Origin: an uncultured Hymenobacter sp.
GTDB taxonomy: Bacteria; Bacteroidota; Bacteroidia; Cytophagales; Hymenobacteraceae
DNA: 64,000 nt
Direction: 5' to 3'
NCBI GenBank assembly: GCA_913776615.1
Contig: CAJYPK010000025.1
Span: 40,150-104,149, forward strand
How positions within the stretch are numbered: the stretch's first letter is position 1; each line of letters begins with the position of its first letter. The position numbers and the translations under genes were made by a program. The notes under the pieces were generated by a model. That model made no database searches and was not told where the DNA came from. It worked only from the letters and a program-made list of their open reading frames with translations. Shown here one piece after another: positions 28,651 through 35,569 of the stretch.

Positions 28651-29216
28651 CGCTCGGATTTCACGGTACGGATGCATCCATTGTGGAGGCAGTACTTGCA
28701 GGGAAATCTGATTTAAAGCAGCGCAACAATCCATATGATTGGCTGGGCAATGGAATTTATTTCTGGGACAACAGCCCCAGCCGCGCCTTGCAATGGGCCA
28801 CAGAACTGAGCAAGAGACCGAAAAGCAAGATTAAAAACCCTGCGGTCATCGGGGCAATTCTCGATTTGGGTAGATGTCTCGATTTACTTGATTACGATAA
28901 TTTGGAATACGTAAAGGAAGCCCACCGCTTTCTGGAAACAACCGCCGCCACTACAGGTACTCCGATGCCTATCAACAGCGGTAAGACACATGACTTGCTC
29001 TTTCGGAAACTGGATTGCGCCGTAATTGAGACACTGCATGCAACGTTTGAGCTTGATAAGAAACCCGCGTTTGATTCAGTAAGAGGTGTTTTTTGGGAAG
29101 GTGACCCTATCTACACGAATGCCGGTTTTCGTGAGAAAGACCACATTCAAATCTGCATCCGCAACCTTGATTGCATCAAAGGGTACTTTTTGCCGCTTTC
29201 TCGCATCACTTCCTAA
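28626..29216 (+). CDS. PARP-like ADP-ribosyltransferase-fold protein (candidate toxin)
   Basis: 196 residues, starting with GTG at 28626. It has the two N-terminal hallmarks of PARP/ART folds: LGFHGTDASIVEAVL (His13) and WLGNGIYFWDNSPSRALQWA (Tyr45), matching the PARP patterns HGT and GIYF with a following Ser/Ala helix. The usual catalytic Glu in the last strand appears replaced by Gln175 (KDHIQICIRN). Function is inferred: NAD+-dependent modification of a host or phage target, with the overlapping 56-residue gene as a possible partner. No metal or DNA-binding domain is seen. It sits between two copies of the icmF 3' end. Confidence 0.65.
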   Translation: MYTSRTGLTLGFHGTDASIVEAVLAGKSDLKQRNNPYDWLGNGIYFWDNSPSRALQWATELSKRPKSKIKNPAVIGAILDLGRCLDLLDYDNLEYVKEAHRFLETTAATTGTPMPINSGKTHDLLFRKLDCAVIETLHATFELDKKPAFDSVRGVFWEGDPIYTNAGFREKDHIQICIRNLDCIKGYFLPLSRITS

Positions 29217-29217
29217 A

Positions 29218-29382
29218 CGCAATGCCGCCCATACGGCCACCCAACTCAAGCGCCTGCAACAGGTGGCCGTGGCCAATGGTAACTTGTTTGCCGAGCTGAT
29301 GGAAGCGGTGAAGTTCTACTCGCTGGGGCAGATTACGAACGCGCTGTTTGAGGCTGGGGGGGAGTAGTAGCGGCGGAATATG
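29218..29382 (+). repeat. Direct repeat, right copy (icmF 3' end remnant)
   Basis: About 165 bases nearly identical to the end of icmF ([20 protein letters not shown] in frame), ending in TAGTAG instead of the normal tail. No start codon or rest of the gene is present, so it is a remnant, and the module between the two copies was probably acquired with it. Confidence 0.9.
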
Positions 29383-29430
29383 CAAATCTTTTTTTGAAAC
29401 ATTTTCTTCAATTCAAATTCATCCATTATC

Positions 29431-30255
29431 ATGTACCAACATAGATTTATTCTTTTTATTGATATTCTTGGCTTTAGAAGCGTTATTTCTGACACAAATC
29501 ATAATTCTGCTCTCGCAGAAAACCTGTATAAGGTTTTAAATTCGATGAAATCAGACAATATTGGTCTAGAATCTTTCGGAAGCTTAAATAAAGAAGTCAT
29601 TGAAGCGAGTGGAGATGATTTTGAAGAGATTGCACAAACAATGGCTATGGCAAATAGCGCATTTAGGGTAGATTATCCTCTAAACGTCACCCACTTTTCA
29701 GATAGTTTAGTTATCAGCTGCGATGCAGCAAATGAAAATACATGCTTCATTATTTTTGATTTTATTGCACGCTTGAATTATCGGCTATGGCAAGAATACA
29801 AAATTTTGATGAGAGGAGGTATAACGGTTGGAAAATTGATTCATGAAGAAAATGGGCCGCTTTTCGGCCCAGCTATGGTTAGGGCTTATGACATTGAATC
29901 AAAAATCGCAAACTTTCCAAGAGTTCTTATTGATAAGGCGATAGTGCCTCCAATGAAAAAATCGGAAAATTATCAAAGAATGCAAGTTCTATTTGATAAT
30001 GCTGAAGATGGATATTTAGAAATCTCACTCGCAACCTCTTTATCTTTTTTATTACAAAGTATTCATTCTGGGCACGAATTAATGTACAATAAATATTTAC
30101 TAACCATGAAAGAAGCGGCTGCTGATTTGGAGTCAATAAAAGCTTCAATCGTATCCAATGACGAAAAATCAAATAATGTAAAAACTAAATATGAATGGCT
30201 AATTGAAAAATTCAGCAAAGAATACAGTCAAATAGCAAGCAAAATCAGTGGATAG
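29431..30255 (+). CDS. Class III nucleotidyl cyclase-like protein
   Basis: 274 residues, AT-rich compared with neighbours, no signal peptide or membrane segment. The order of motifs follows class III cyclases: FIDILGF at 9-15 with Asp11 (like FADIxGF, first metal Asp), HFSDSLVIS with Asp91 (second metal Asp), RGGITVGKLI at 128-137 (like RxGIHxG), and FGPAMVRAYDIESKIA at 145-160 (like G..VN.A.RLE). The C-terminal half is helical, with a coiled-coil-like end. Such single-domain proteins occur in accessory regions; Pycsar cyclases belong to this superfamily, but no recognisable Pycsar effector is adjacent. Activity and base specificity are not predictable by eye. Confidence 0.65.
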   Translation: MYQHRFILFIDILGFRSVISDTNHNSALAENLYKVLNSMKSDNIGLESFGSLNKEVIEASGDDFEEIAQTMAMANSAFRVDYPLNVTHFSDSLVISCDAANENTCFIIFDFIARLNYRLWQEYKILMRGGITVGKLIHEENGPLFGPAMVRAYDIESKIANFPRVLIDKAIVPPMKKSENYQRMQVLFDNAEDGYLEISLATSLSFLLQSIHSGHELMYNKYLLTMKEAAADLESIKASIVSNDEKSNNVKTKYEWLIEKFSKEYSQIASKISG

Positions 30256-30259
30256 CTCC

Positions 30260-30475
30260 CCAAACTGGCGCGAGTTTAGGCGAAGCCGTAACTCGTGACT
30301 AACTATGAGGTGGAGGTTGCACCTCCACTGGTGCGCTAGCGCCACGCGACGGTAGATGAGCTAGGCAATAGTAACCCGTGCGGACGCTACTTGCCGCGTT
30401 GCGGCAGTGGAGGCGCAGCCACCACGTCATGAGCCGGCGCGAGTTACGGCTGCGCCTAACCTCGCGCCAGTTTGG
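30260..30475. repeat. 216-bp inverted repeat next to RAYT remnant
   Basis: Outer arms of 36 bases at 30260-30295 and 30440-30475 with two mismatches. Smaller hairpins such as GTGGAGGTTGCACCTCCAC lie within. The element starts just after the cyclase-like stop and ends about 40 bases from the 3' end of the RAYT fragment, as REP/BIME elements do next to their transposase. Confidence 0.92.
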
Positions 30476-30515
30476 CGATTTTGCTGGCTTTATCAGTTTG
30501 CTTGCCCGGGGTTGG

Positions 30516-30866
30516 CTATTCAATTAGCAGTACTTCCAGCAGGCCGGGGCGGTCGGCGTAATTGTGGGCGCTGCTGTAGAGAAAGTCTTCGGGAGCATCG
30601 ACAAAGCCGGCTGCTACGGGGTTGCGGTGGAGGTAGGCCAGCCGCTGTCGGCGTAGGTCGTTGGAATGCAGCTTGCTGGGGTGGTTGTTCTGCTGCCAGA
30701 ATTGGTATTTTGTATTGTGCGCGTTGCGCTGGCCGGCGCGCTCAAATATCCAGAGCATCCGTGCGCGGCGGCTTGCCTGCGCGTTTGTTTTGATAGTGCG
30801 GAGGATTTTCTTGGCCATGTGCTGCTTCAAGTCGCGCAGGTAAGGGGCCAGCGAGGCTTTTACCAC
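30516..30866 (-). pseudogene. Truncated REP-associated tyrosine transposase (RAYT), C-terminal half
   Basis: The 116 codons match the C-terminal half of RAYT/Y1-transposase proteins: LRDLKQHMAKKILRTIKTNAQASRR, then QFWQQNNHPSKLHSND, LRRQRLAYLHRNPVAAGFV and APEDFLYSSAHNYADRPGLLEVLLIE. The N-terminal half with the HUH metal motif is absent, and the frame opens only from a GTG at 30866, next to the start of the diverging nuclease-like gene. It is therefore probably inactive. RAYTs act on REP palindromes, and this window is full of palindromes. Confidence 0.85.
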
Positions 30867-30880
30867 GCTTATTTTTGATC

Positions 30881-31495
30881 ATGGCTTACCCCGATTTTAC
30901 CCTCTACGATTTGCGCCAGAAATTTGGGGCGCATTTCCGAGCCGAGACGCTCTTCCCGGATGCGGCGGCTGTTCAGCCCAGCGAGTGGCTGCTGCAGGCC
31001 CTGGCGCGGGGACAGGGTGCCGGCTTTAATAGTGAGAAATCGCGCTCCGAGCGGCTGGTAACGCCGGTATTATTGGAGTTGTGCGATTTAAACCACAATG
31101 CCTTTTCTATTTATTCAGGCATGAATCTCGACGTGGATCCAGGGCTGGGATTGCGCGGCGAGTGCGACTTTATTTTCTCTTACAGTCGCATTCAGGATTT
31201 TATTACCGCCCCGGTCTTTTGCATTGCGGAAGCTAAAAAACAGGATTTGGAATTGGGCACCTTACAATGCGCTGCTCAGCTCATTGCCGCTCACCGCCTC
31301 AATGAATTTGAGGGTAACCCCGTACAACCGCTCTATGGCTGCTCGACTACCGGGGTAGAATGGCGCTTCCTAAAATACGAAGGCAATACCTTTATCCTGG
31401 ATGAGCGGCGCTATTACTTGGGGCAGCTCCCAACGCTGCTGGGTGCCTTACAGGCTATTGTGGAGGCTACCCGCCAGTACAGTACTATCGCCTAG
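30881..31495 (+). CDS. PD-(D/E)XK nuclease-superfamily protein
   Basis: 204 residues. The likely core is ECDFIFSYS (Asp96) followed by a hydrophobic strand and IAEAKKQ (Glu117-x-Lys119), i.e. D...ExK, then a helix LGTLQCAAQLIAAHRLNEFEGN and a final strand region VQPLYGCSTTGVEWRFLKYE. This is typical of standalone restriction-like nucleases that are common in Bacteroidota, function not established. The ATG at 30881 is preferred over a TTG two codons upstream. The gene diverges from the RAYT remnant. Confidence 0.75.
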   Translation: MAYPDFTLYDLRQKFGAHFRAETLFPDAAAVQPSEWLLQALARGQGAGFNSEKSRSERLVTPVLLELCDLNHNAFSIYSGMNLDVDPGLGLRGECDFIFSYSRIQDFITAPVFCIAEAKKQDLELGTLQCAAQLIAAHRLNEFEGNPVQPLYGCSTTGVEWRFLKYEGNTFILDERRYYLGQLPTLLGALQAIVEATRQYSTIA

Positions 31496-31531
31496 CTTAC
31501 GCTCTTTTTGTAAGTCCACACCAGTATATCG

Positions 31532-32797
31532 CTAGCTCGACAACGCCAGCCCCTGCGTAGAATTGGCCTGGGCGGGCAACTCAGTCCGCACGGTGGGCTG
31601 CCGGTGCAGCGCCCGCCAGTGCAGGCCCCCCAGCCCCAGGGCCAGCAGCCCCTGCGCCAGCACCGCGTTTTGCACGCCGATGTGCTGGGCCACTACCCCG
31701 ACCAGCAGGCTGCCCAGGGGCACCATACCCGTGTAGGCCAGCACGTAGAAGCTGATGACCCGCCCGCGCATGGCGGGCGCGGCGGTGGTTTGCAGCAGCG
31801 TGTTGCTGATGGTGATTTGCGACATCATGCCGAACGCGCCCACCGCGATGAAGGCCAGGGCCAGCGGGTACCACGGCGCGTGCGAAAACAACACCAGGCC
31901 CACCCCAAAAATGAGCGTATTAATGGCCAGGATGCGGTGCAGATTGGCCCCTGCCGGACGCGAGGCCAGGTACAGCGCCCCCACGAAAGCCCCGAGACCG
32001 ATGCAGCTGTCGATGAGGCCGAACGTGGTGGCCGTGCCGTGAAAAATATCTTTGGCGTAGACCGGCATCAGGGTGGTGAAGGGGAGTACCAGCAGACTCA
32101 CCAGCCCCAGCATCAGAATAACGAAGCGGATGCTGGGCGTGGCGCGCACGTACTCGAAGCCTTCTTTCAGTTCGCCCAGGATGCTTTTGGGGTGCGGCTG
32201 GGCCTGGTAGGCGGGGCGCTTGATGGCCAGCAGCGAGCCGATGACCGCGATAAAGCTCAGGGTGTTGAGCCCGAAGCAGGCGGTGGCGCCCAGGGTTTCG
32301 ATGGCCAGCCCGGCCACGGCGGGGCCAATCAGCTTGGAGAGGTTGACCATCGACGAGTTGAGGGCCAAGGCATTGGGCAGATCCTGCTTGTCTTTCACCA
32401 GCTCGTGCACCAGCGACTGCCGGGCCGGCACGTCGAAGCCGTTGATGATGCCCAGCACCACGCTCAGCCCCAGGATGCCCCACACCGCGTCGGGCTTGAC
32501 GAACATCAGCAGCGTGAGCAGGGCGGCCTGCACCATCGAGAGCACCTGCGTGAGCAGCAGTACCCGGTAGCGGTTGTAGCGGTCGGCCACCCCGCCGCCC
32601 ACCAGCGAAAACGCCGCCGACGGAAACATGGTAGCAAACACGCTGAGCCCGAGCATAAACTTGGAGTGCGTGAGCGAGTAGATAACCCAGCTCACGGCCG
32701 TTTTCTGCATCCAGGTACCCAGCAGTGAGAGGGCTTGCCCCGTGAAGTAGAGCCGGAAATTGCGGCTGCGCAGGGCGCGAAAAGTGGTTAATTGCAT
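31532..32797 (-). CDS. MFS transporter, EntS/TMEM-type exporter family
   Basis: 421 residues with twelve hydrophobic helices in two halves. Characteristic MFS loop: GGGVADRYNRYRVLLLTQ between helices 2 and 3. The start, RSRNFRLYFTGQALSLLGTWMQ, is typical of the MFS_3 (enterobactin exporter-like) group. Substrate unknown, possibly a drug or siderophore. It shares the operator region with the marR gene directly upstream (27 bases between the two genes), so expression is likely controlled by that repressor. Confidence 0.9.
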   Translation of the reverse strand: MQLTTFRALRSRNFRLYFTGQALSLLGTWMQKTAVSWVIYSLTHSKFMLGLSVFATMFPSAAFSLVGGGVADRYNRYRVLLLTQVLSMVQAALLTLLMFVKPDAVWGILGLSVVLGIINGFDVPARQSLVHELVKDKQDLPNALALNSSMVNLSKLIGPAVAGLAIETLGATACFGLNTLSFIAVIGSLLAIKRPAYQAQPHPKSILGELKEGFEYVRATPSIRFVILMLGLVSLLVLPFTTLMPVYAKDIFHGTATTFGLIDSCIGLGAFVGALYLASRPAGANLHRILAINTLIFGVGLVLFSHAPWYPLALAFIAVGAFGMMSQITISNTLLQTTAAPAMRGRVISFYVLAYTGMVPLGSLLVGVVAQHIGVQNAVLAQGLLALGLGGLHWRALHRQPTVRTELPAQANSTQGLALSS

Positions 32798-32824
32798 AGG
32801 ATTTGGTGGCCCGGGGGCCGTTAG

Positions 32825-33274
32825 CTATTCGCTGGCAACCAGCTTGGTGAGGACCGGCAGGGCCTGCTGCAAGGCCGCTACCTCGGCGGCCGAGCATTGC
32901 TCGGTGAGCACGGTGTGCAGCCACTCGTCGCGCTCCTGCCGGGCAGTTTGCAGCAATTGGCGGCCGGCGTCGGCCAGCACGATGTGCACCTTGCGCCGGT
33001 CGGTGGGCGAGGGCTGGCGCAGCACGTAGCCGCGCTCGGCGAGGTGGCGCAGAATCTGCGACATCGACTGGGTGGTAACCTTTTCCATCTCGGCCAGCTC
33101 GCTGGGCAGCAAGTGCGCGTGTTGATCGAGCAGCCGCACCACCGAGCGCTCGGTGAGCGAGAGCTTCTCGCGGGTGGGTGAGTGAGCCCGCAGCTTTTTC
33201 ACGAGTCGCGTCACCACGGTGCGCAGCTCGGTGGCCAGGTGCAGAGCGTTGTCGTCGGAAGTCGAGGCTGCCAT
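32825..33274 (-). CDS. MarR-family transcriptional regulator
   Basis: 149 residues with the winged-helix core: TERSVVRLLDQHAHLLPSELAEMEKVTTQSMSQILRHLAERGYVLRQPSPTDRRKVHIVL, where the last part is the wing (DRRK). It probably represses itself and the MFS exporter downstream; a good inverted repeat lies directly before its ATG. Inducing ligand unknown. Confidence 0.93.
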   Translation of the reverse strand: MAASTSDDNALHLATELRTVVTRLVKKLRAHSPTREKLSLTERSVVRLLDQHAHLLPSELAEMEKVTTQSMSQILRHLAERGYVLRQPSPTDRRKVHIVLADAGRQLLQTARQERDEWLHTVLTEQCSAAEVAALQQALPVLTKLVASE

Positions 33275-33283
33275 AATTGCCAG

Positions 33284-33306
33284 GTAAACTTGTTAAGTAA
33301 GTTTAC
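33284..33306. promoter_or_regulatory. Palindromic operator before marR
   Basis: GTAAACTT (33284-33291) is perfectly repeated in inverse as AAGTTTAC (33299-33306) around a 7-base spacer. It starts ten bases upstream of the MarR start codon, as expected for an autoregulatory MarR operator. Confidence 0.75.
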
Positions 33307-33469
33307 TATTTACTAACGGCGAAGCCAGCGCAAAAGTTTGTGCGCTGGCAACTATTGGAACTCTTGAGGTGGATGCGCCGGCCGCAGCGCGGACTTCTAA
33401 CCCGTACAGCGAGCGCCTTCTGGGGGGCGGGCTGAACGGCTACGCTACCCCTTTGAGCCCGGAGCTTGG

Positions 33470-34003
33470 CTAGTCCACCGCAGCGGGCGCAGTGGGTGGC
33501 AGGCACCGCAACAGCACCGCCCCGGCGCTCCACAGCAGTACATCCTCCCCTAGCCCCACCGCACTGGGCGGCAGGCTTGTCTTTGCCGTGATAGCCTTGC
33601 GCAGGTGATACCAGCCGAAGGTAGCCGCGGCGGCCCCCAGGCCCCCCAGCAGCGCGCCACCCAAGGCGCGTTGGCCGACAGCCTTGCTCCAGGCTGCCCC
33701 CACCAGCGCCCCGCCGAGGGTGCGTAGGCTGAGGCCTCGCGGGGCCGTGCGGGGGGCGGCGGCCGGATTTTTATCGTGCTTAAACTCTTTTACGGCGGCC
33801 AGCCCGAGGGCAAGCGTCAGGGCCGGCTGGCCCAGCAGGCGCAGGGGGGAGGCAGCCAGCGCCGGCGCCGGATGACGCAGCAGGTAATAGCTAAGCAACG
33901 TGGGAGCCCCGGCGCTGCGCATGCCAGCCAGGGCGGCAAAACCAACTACGGGCCAATAGCTTGCAAATTTTGCAGGGGCAGCGGGAACAGGGTAAGTGGA
34001 CAT
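33470..34003 (-). CDS. DUF4126-like membrane protein
   Basis: 177 residues. Four or five hydrophobic segments and Gly/Ala-rich helices (VGFAALAGMRSAGAPTLLSY, LGGALVGAAWSKAVGQRALGGALLGGLG). The GMRSAGAP stretch resembles the GLRa..p. start of DUF4126 membrane proteins. Function unknown. The ATG at 34003 is preferred over a TTG two codons upstream. Confidence 0.6.
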   Translation of the reverse strand: MSTYPVPAAPAKFASYWPVVGFAALAGMRSAGAPTLLSYYLLRHPAPALAASPLRLLGQPALTLALGLAAVKEFKHDKNPAAAPRTAPRGLSLRTLGGALVGAAWSKAVGQRALGGALLGGLGAAAATFGWYHLRKAITAKTSLPPSAVGLGEDVLLWSAGAVLLRCLPPTAPAAVD

Positions 34004-34189
34004 AAGCAAAGAATAATAAGCTTCGGCTTAACGGCAGCGCCGCCGGGGCGTTGGCCGAAAACGGTAAAGTAGAAGCTGCGTGGCCCGGCCGCTTTGCTGG
34101 AAAGCCGCCGGGGCAGGATGGCAAAAAGCGCCGGACGCAACTGCTGGGTAGCACTTGCGACCGACGCTTTTACAGAATATGTTAACCTA

Positions 34190-34427
34190 AAAGCCGCTTT
34201 ACAGCGGTTTCTGGGTCGATGTACATTTTTTGTTGTCCTAACGTGAGCGCCTCACCCCCCGCCCCCTCTCCGAAAAGGAGAGGGGGAGCCAATCGTAAGC
34301 TTACATAAGTAGTCAGTAAGTAGTCGTCAGGCTCCCCCTCTCCTTTTTTGGAGAGGGGGCCGGGGGGTGAGGCGCTCACGCCAGGGTTAGGAACGACGTG
34401 TACACTGACCCGGAAACCGCTCTAAAA
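34190..34427. repeat. Nested palindromic repeat after the rhodopsin gene
   Basis: Inner arms of about 50 bases at 34242-34290 and 34330-34380 carry the words GAGAGGGGGAGCC and CACCCCCCGCCCCCTCTCC and their complements. Outer arms near 34190-34225 and 34397-34427 (GCGGTTTCTGGGTC / GACCCGGAAACCGC) pair imperfectly around them. It lies just beyond the 3' end of the rhodopsin gene. Confidence 0.9.
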
Positions 34428-34432
34428 GGAAA

Positions 34433-35146
34433 TTACGCCGCTTGCAAAGGTGGGCGACGGGCGGCCAGCGCACGCAGCATCCCGAGGTCGTAATAGCTGA
34501 AACCCACTTTAGATAGAAATGGTACGGCGACGAAGAGGGCCGTCTCAATGGTTTGATTGAACACGTGCAGGCCCGACGGCCCCAGCGCCCAGATGGTGGG
34601 GTAGCATACCCATAGTACCGAGAGCATAGTCAGGGCCCGCTGGTAGACAGGGCCAATCTCGGGGTCGCTCGCGGTAGCCAGGCGGCGTAGCGGCCCCCAC
34701 AGCACATAGAGCACGCTGAAGAAAGCGCCGATCCCGCACACAAACCACAGCAGGCGGGCCGTCGAGCTTTCCGACAGGTCGGCCAGCAGGCCGCAGCCTA
34801 TCATTACCACGTCGCCGGCCACTAGGCCGAAGAGCAGCGTGGTGCTGCGCTCCTGCTTGGGCACGTAGAACATGGCCGTGAAGGCGAGCGACAGCAGCAG
34901 CAGCGGCGTGGTCACCAGCCAGTCGAGGTAGCGGGCGTAGTGCGTTACCTGGCCGGCCACTTCCGTTTTGCCCTGGCCCAGAGCCATGCCCATATACGCC
35001 AGCGCCGACCAGATGGGAATAAGCATCGCAATGCTGTATTCGTATTGCGGTACGCCCCTGGGGTCGCGGCTCCAGGTCCAGAACAACAGCGCGCCCCCTA
35101 TCATGAGCGCTACGTACAGCCAGTGAAGAAGAGTTTGGGCATCCAT
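34433..35146 (-). CDS. Microbial rhodopsin of the Anabaena sensory rhodopsin/xenorhodopsin type
   Basis: 237 residues, seven transmembrane helices. Helix C reads RYLDWLVTTPLLLLSLAF, giving Arg72, Asp75 (proton acceptor position), Thr79 and Ser86 (donor position), i.e. a D-T-S motif. Helix G reads VAVPFLSKVGFSYYDLGM: Lys213 binds retinal, the position of BR Asp212 is Pro209, and Asp220 lies in the cytoplasmic half. Pro at that place, Ser at the donor place and the late Asp are hallmarks of Anabaena sensory rhodopsin and of inward-pumping xenorhodopsins. No transducer gene, carotenoid or retinal-forming oxygenase gene is adjacent. Photochemistry must be measured. Confidence 0.93.
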   Translation of the reverse strand: MDAQTLLHWLYVALMIGGALLFWTWSRDPRGVPQYEYSIAMLIPIWSALAYMGMALGQGKTEVAGQVTHYARYLDWLVTTPLLLLSLAFTAMFYVPKQERSTTLLFGLVAGDVVMIGCGLLADLSESSTARLLWFVCGIGAFFSVLYVLWGPLRRLATASDPEIGPVYQRALTMLSVLWVCYPTIWALGPSGLHVFNQTIETALFVAVPFLSKVGFSYYDLGMLRALAARRPPLQAA

Positions 35147-35569
35147 GAAGAAAAGATGAAGTGTAGAAACATTCTGCCTTACTGCATTTCAGCCGGTTGC
35201 GTTGGGGATTTACTTGGTTAAAGCATTCTTTTTGCCAGCTTACTTTTTAGACGACGGCTAAATTGTGGCTTCTGCCGAGGCTATAATGCTCATTGCTTGA
35301 CCAATATGTTACTCGCGGGGTACTAGCGCCCGGCTGGCCTTTTAGGCAATCCTCCCCCCGTGCTCGCGCCCATCCTCTCCGTAGGGCGGGAGCCAGCCCA
35401 TTAGCCGGGGCGCGTACTACCAGCTAGCTGCCTACCCGCTATGCAAAGCGGAAGTGGGGTAGCAGTTCAGCAAACCCCCGGGCCCGCGCCGGGTTGCTAG
35501 TAGGATGCTTGACCAGCAATAGCATCGCGAGCTTTCGCCCGCCGTAACTCTCCATTCATTTTTTTCCAC
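35147..35569. other. Intergenic region between rhodopsin and aldo/keto reductase
   Basis: About 420 bases between the diverging rhodopsin and AKR genes. It must hold both promoters, but neither an exact TAnnTTTG box nor a clear operator was found. The left 100 bases are AT-rich (35200-35260). A weak inverted repeat (CTACCCGCT/AGCGG..GGGGTAG) lies near 35431-35461. Confidence 0.5.

Noticed and set aside
29431..30255. Complete Pycsar system at the cyclase-like gene
   Set aside because: The cyclase-like protein fits, but no TIR or membrane effector with a cNMP-binding domain lies on either side, so only an orphan cyclase-like gene can be claimed.
34433..35146. Calling the rhodopsin an outward proton pump or sodium pump
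   Set aside because: The D-T-S motif with Pro in place of the helix-G Asp is unlike DTE/DTD proton pumps and NDQ sodium pumps.
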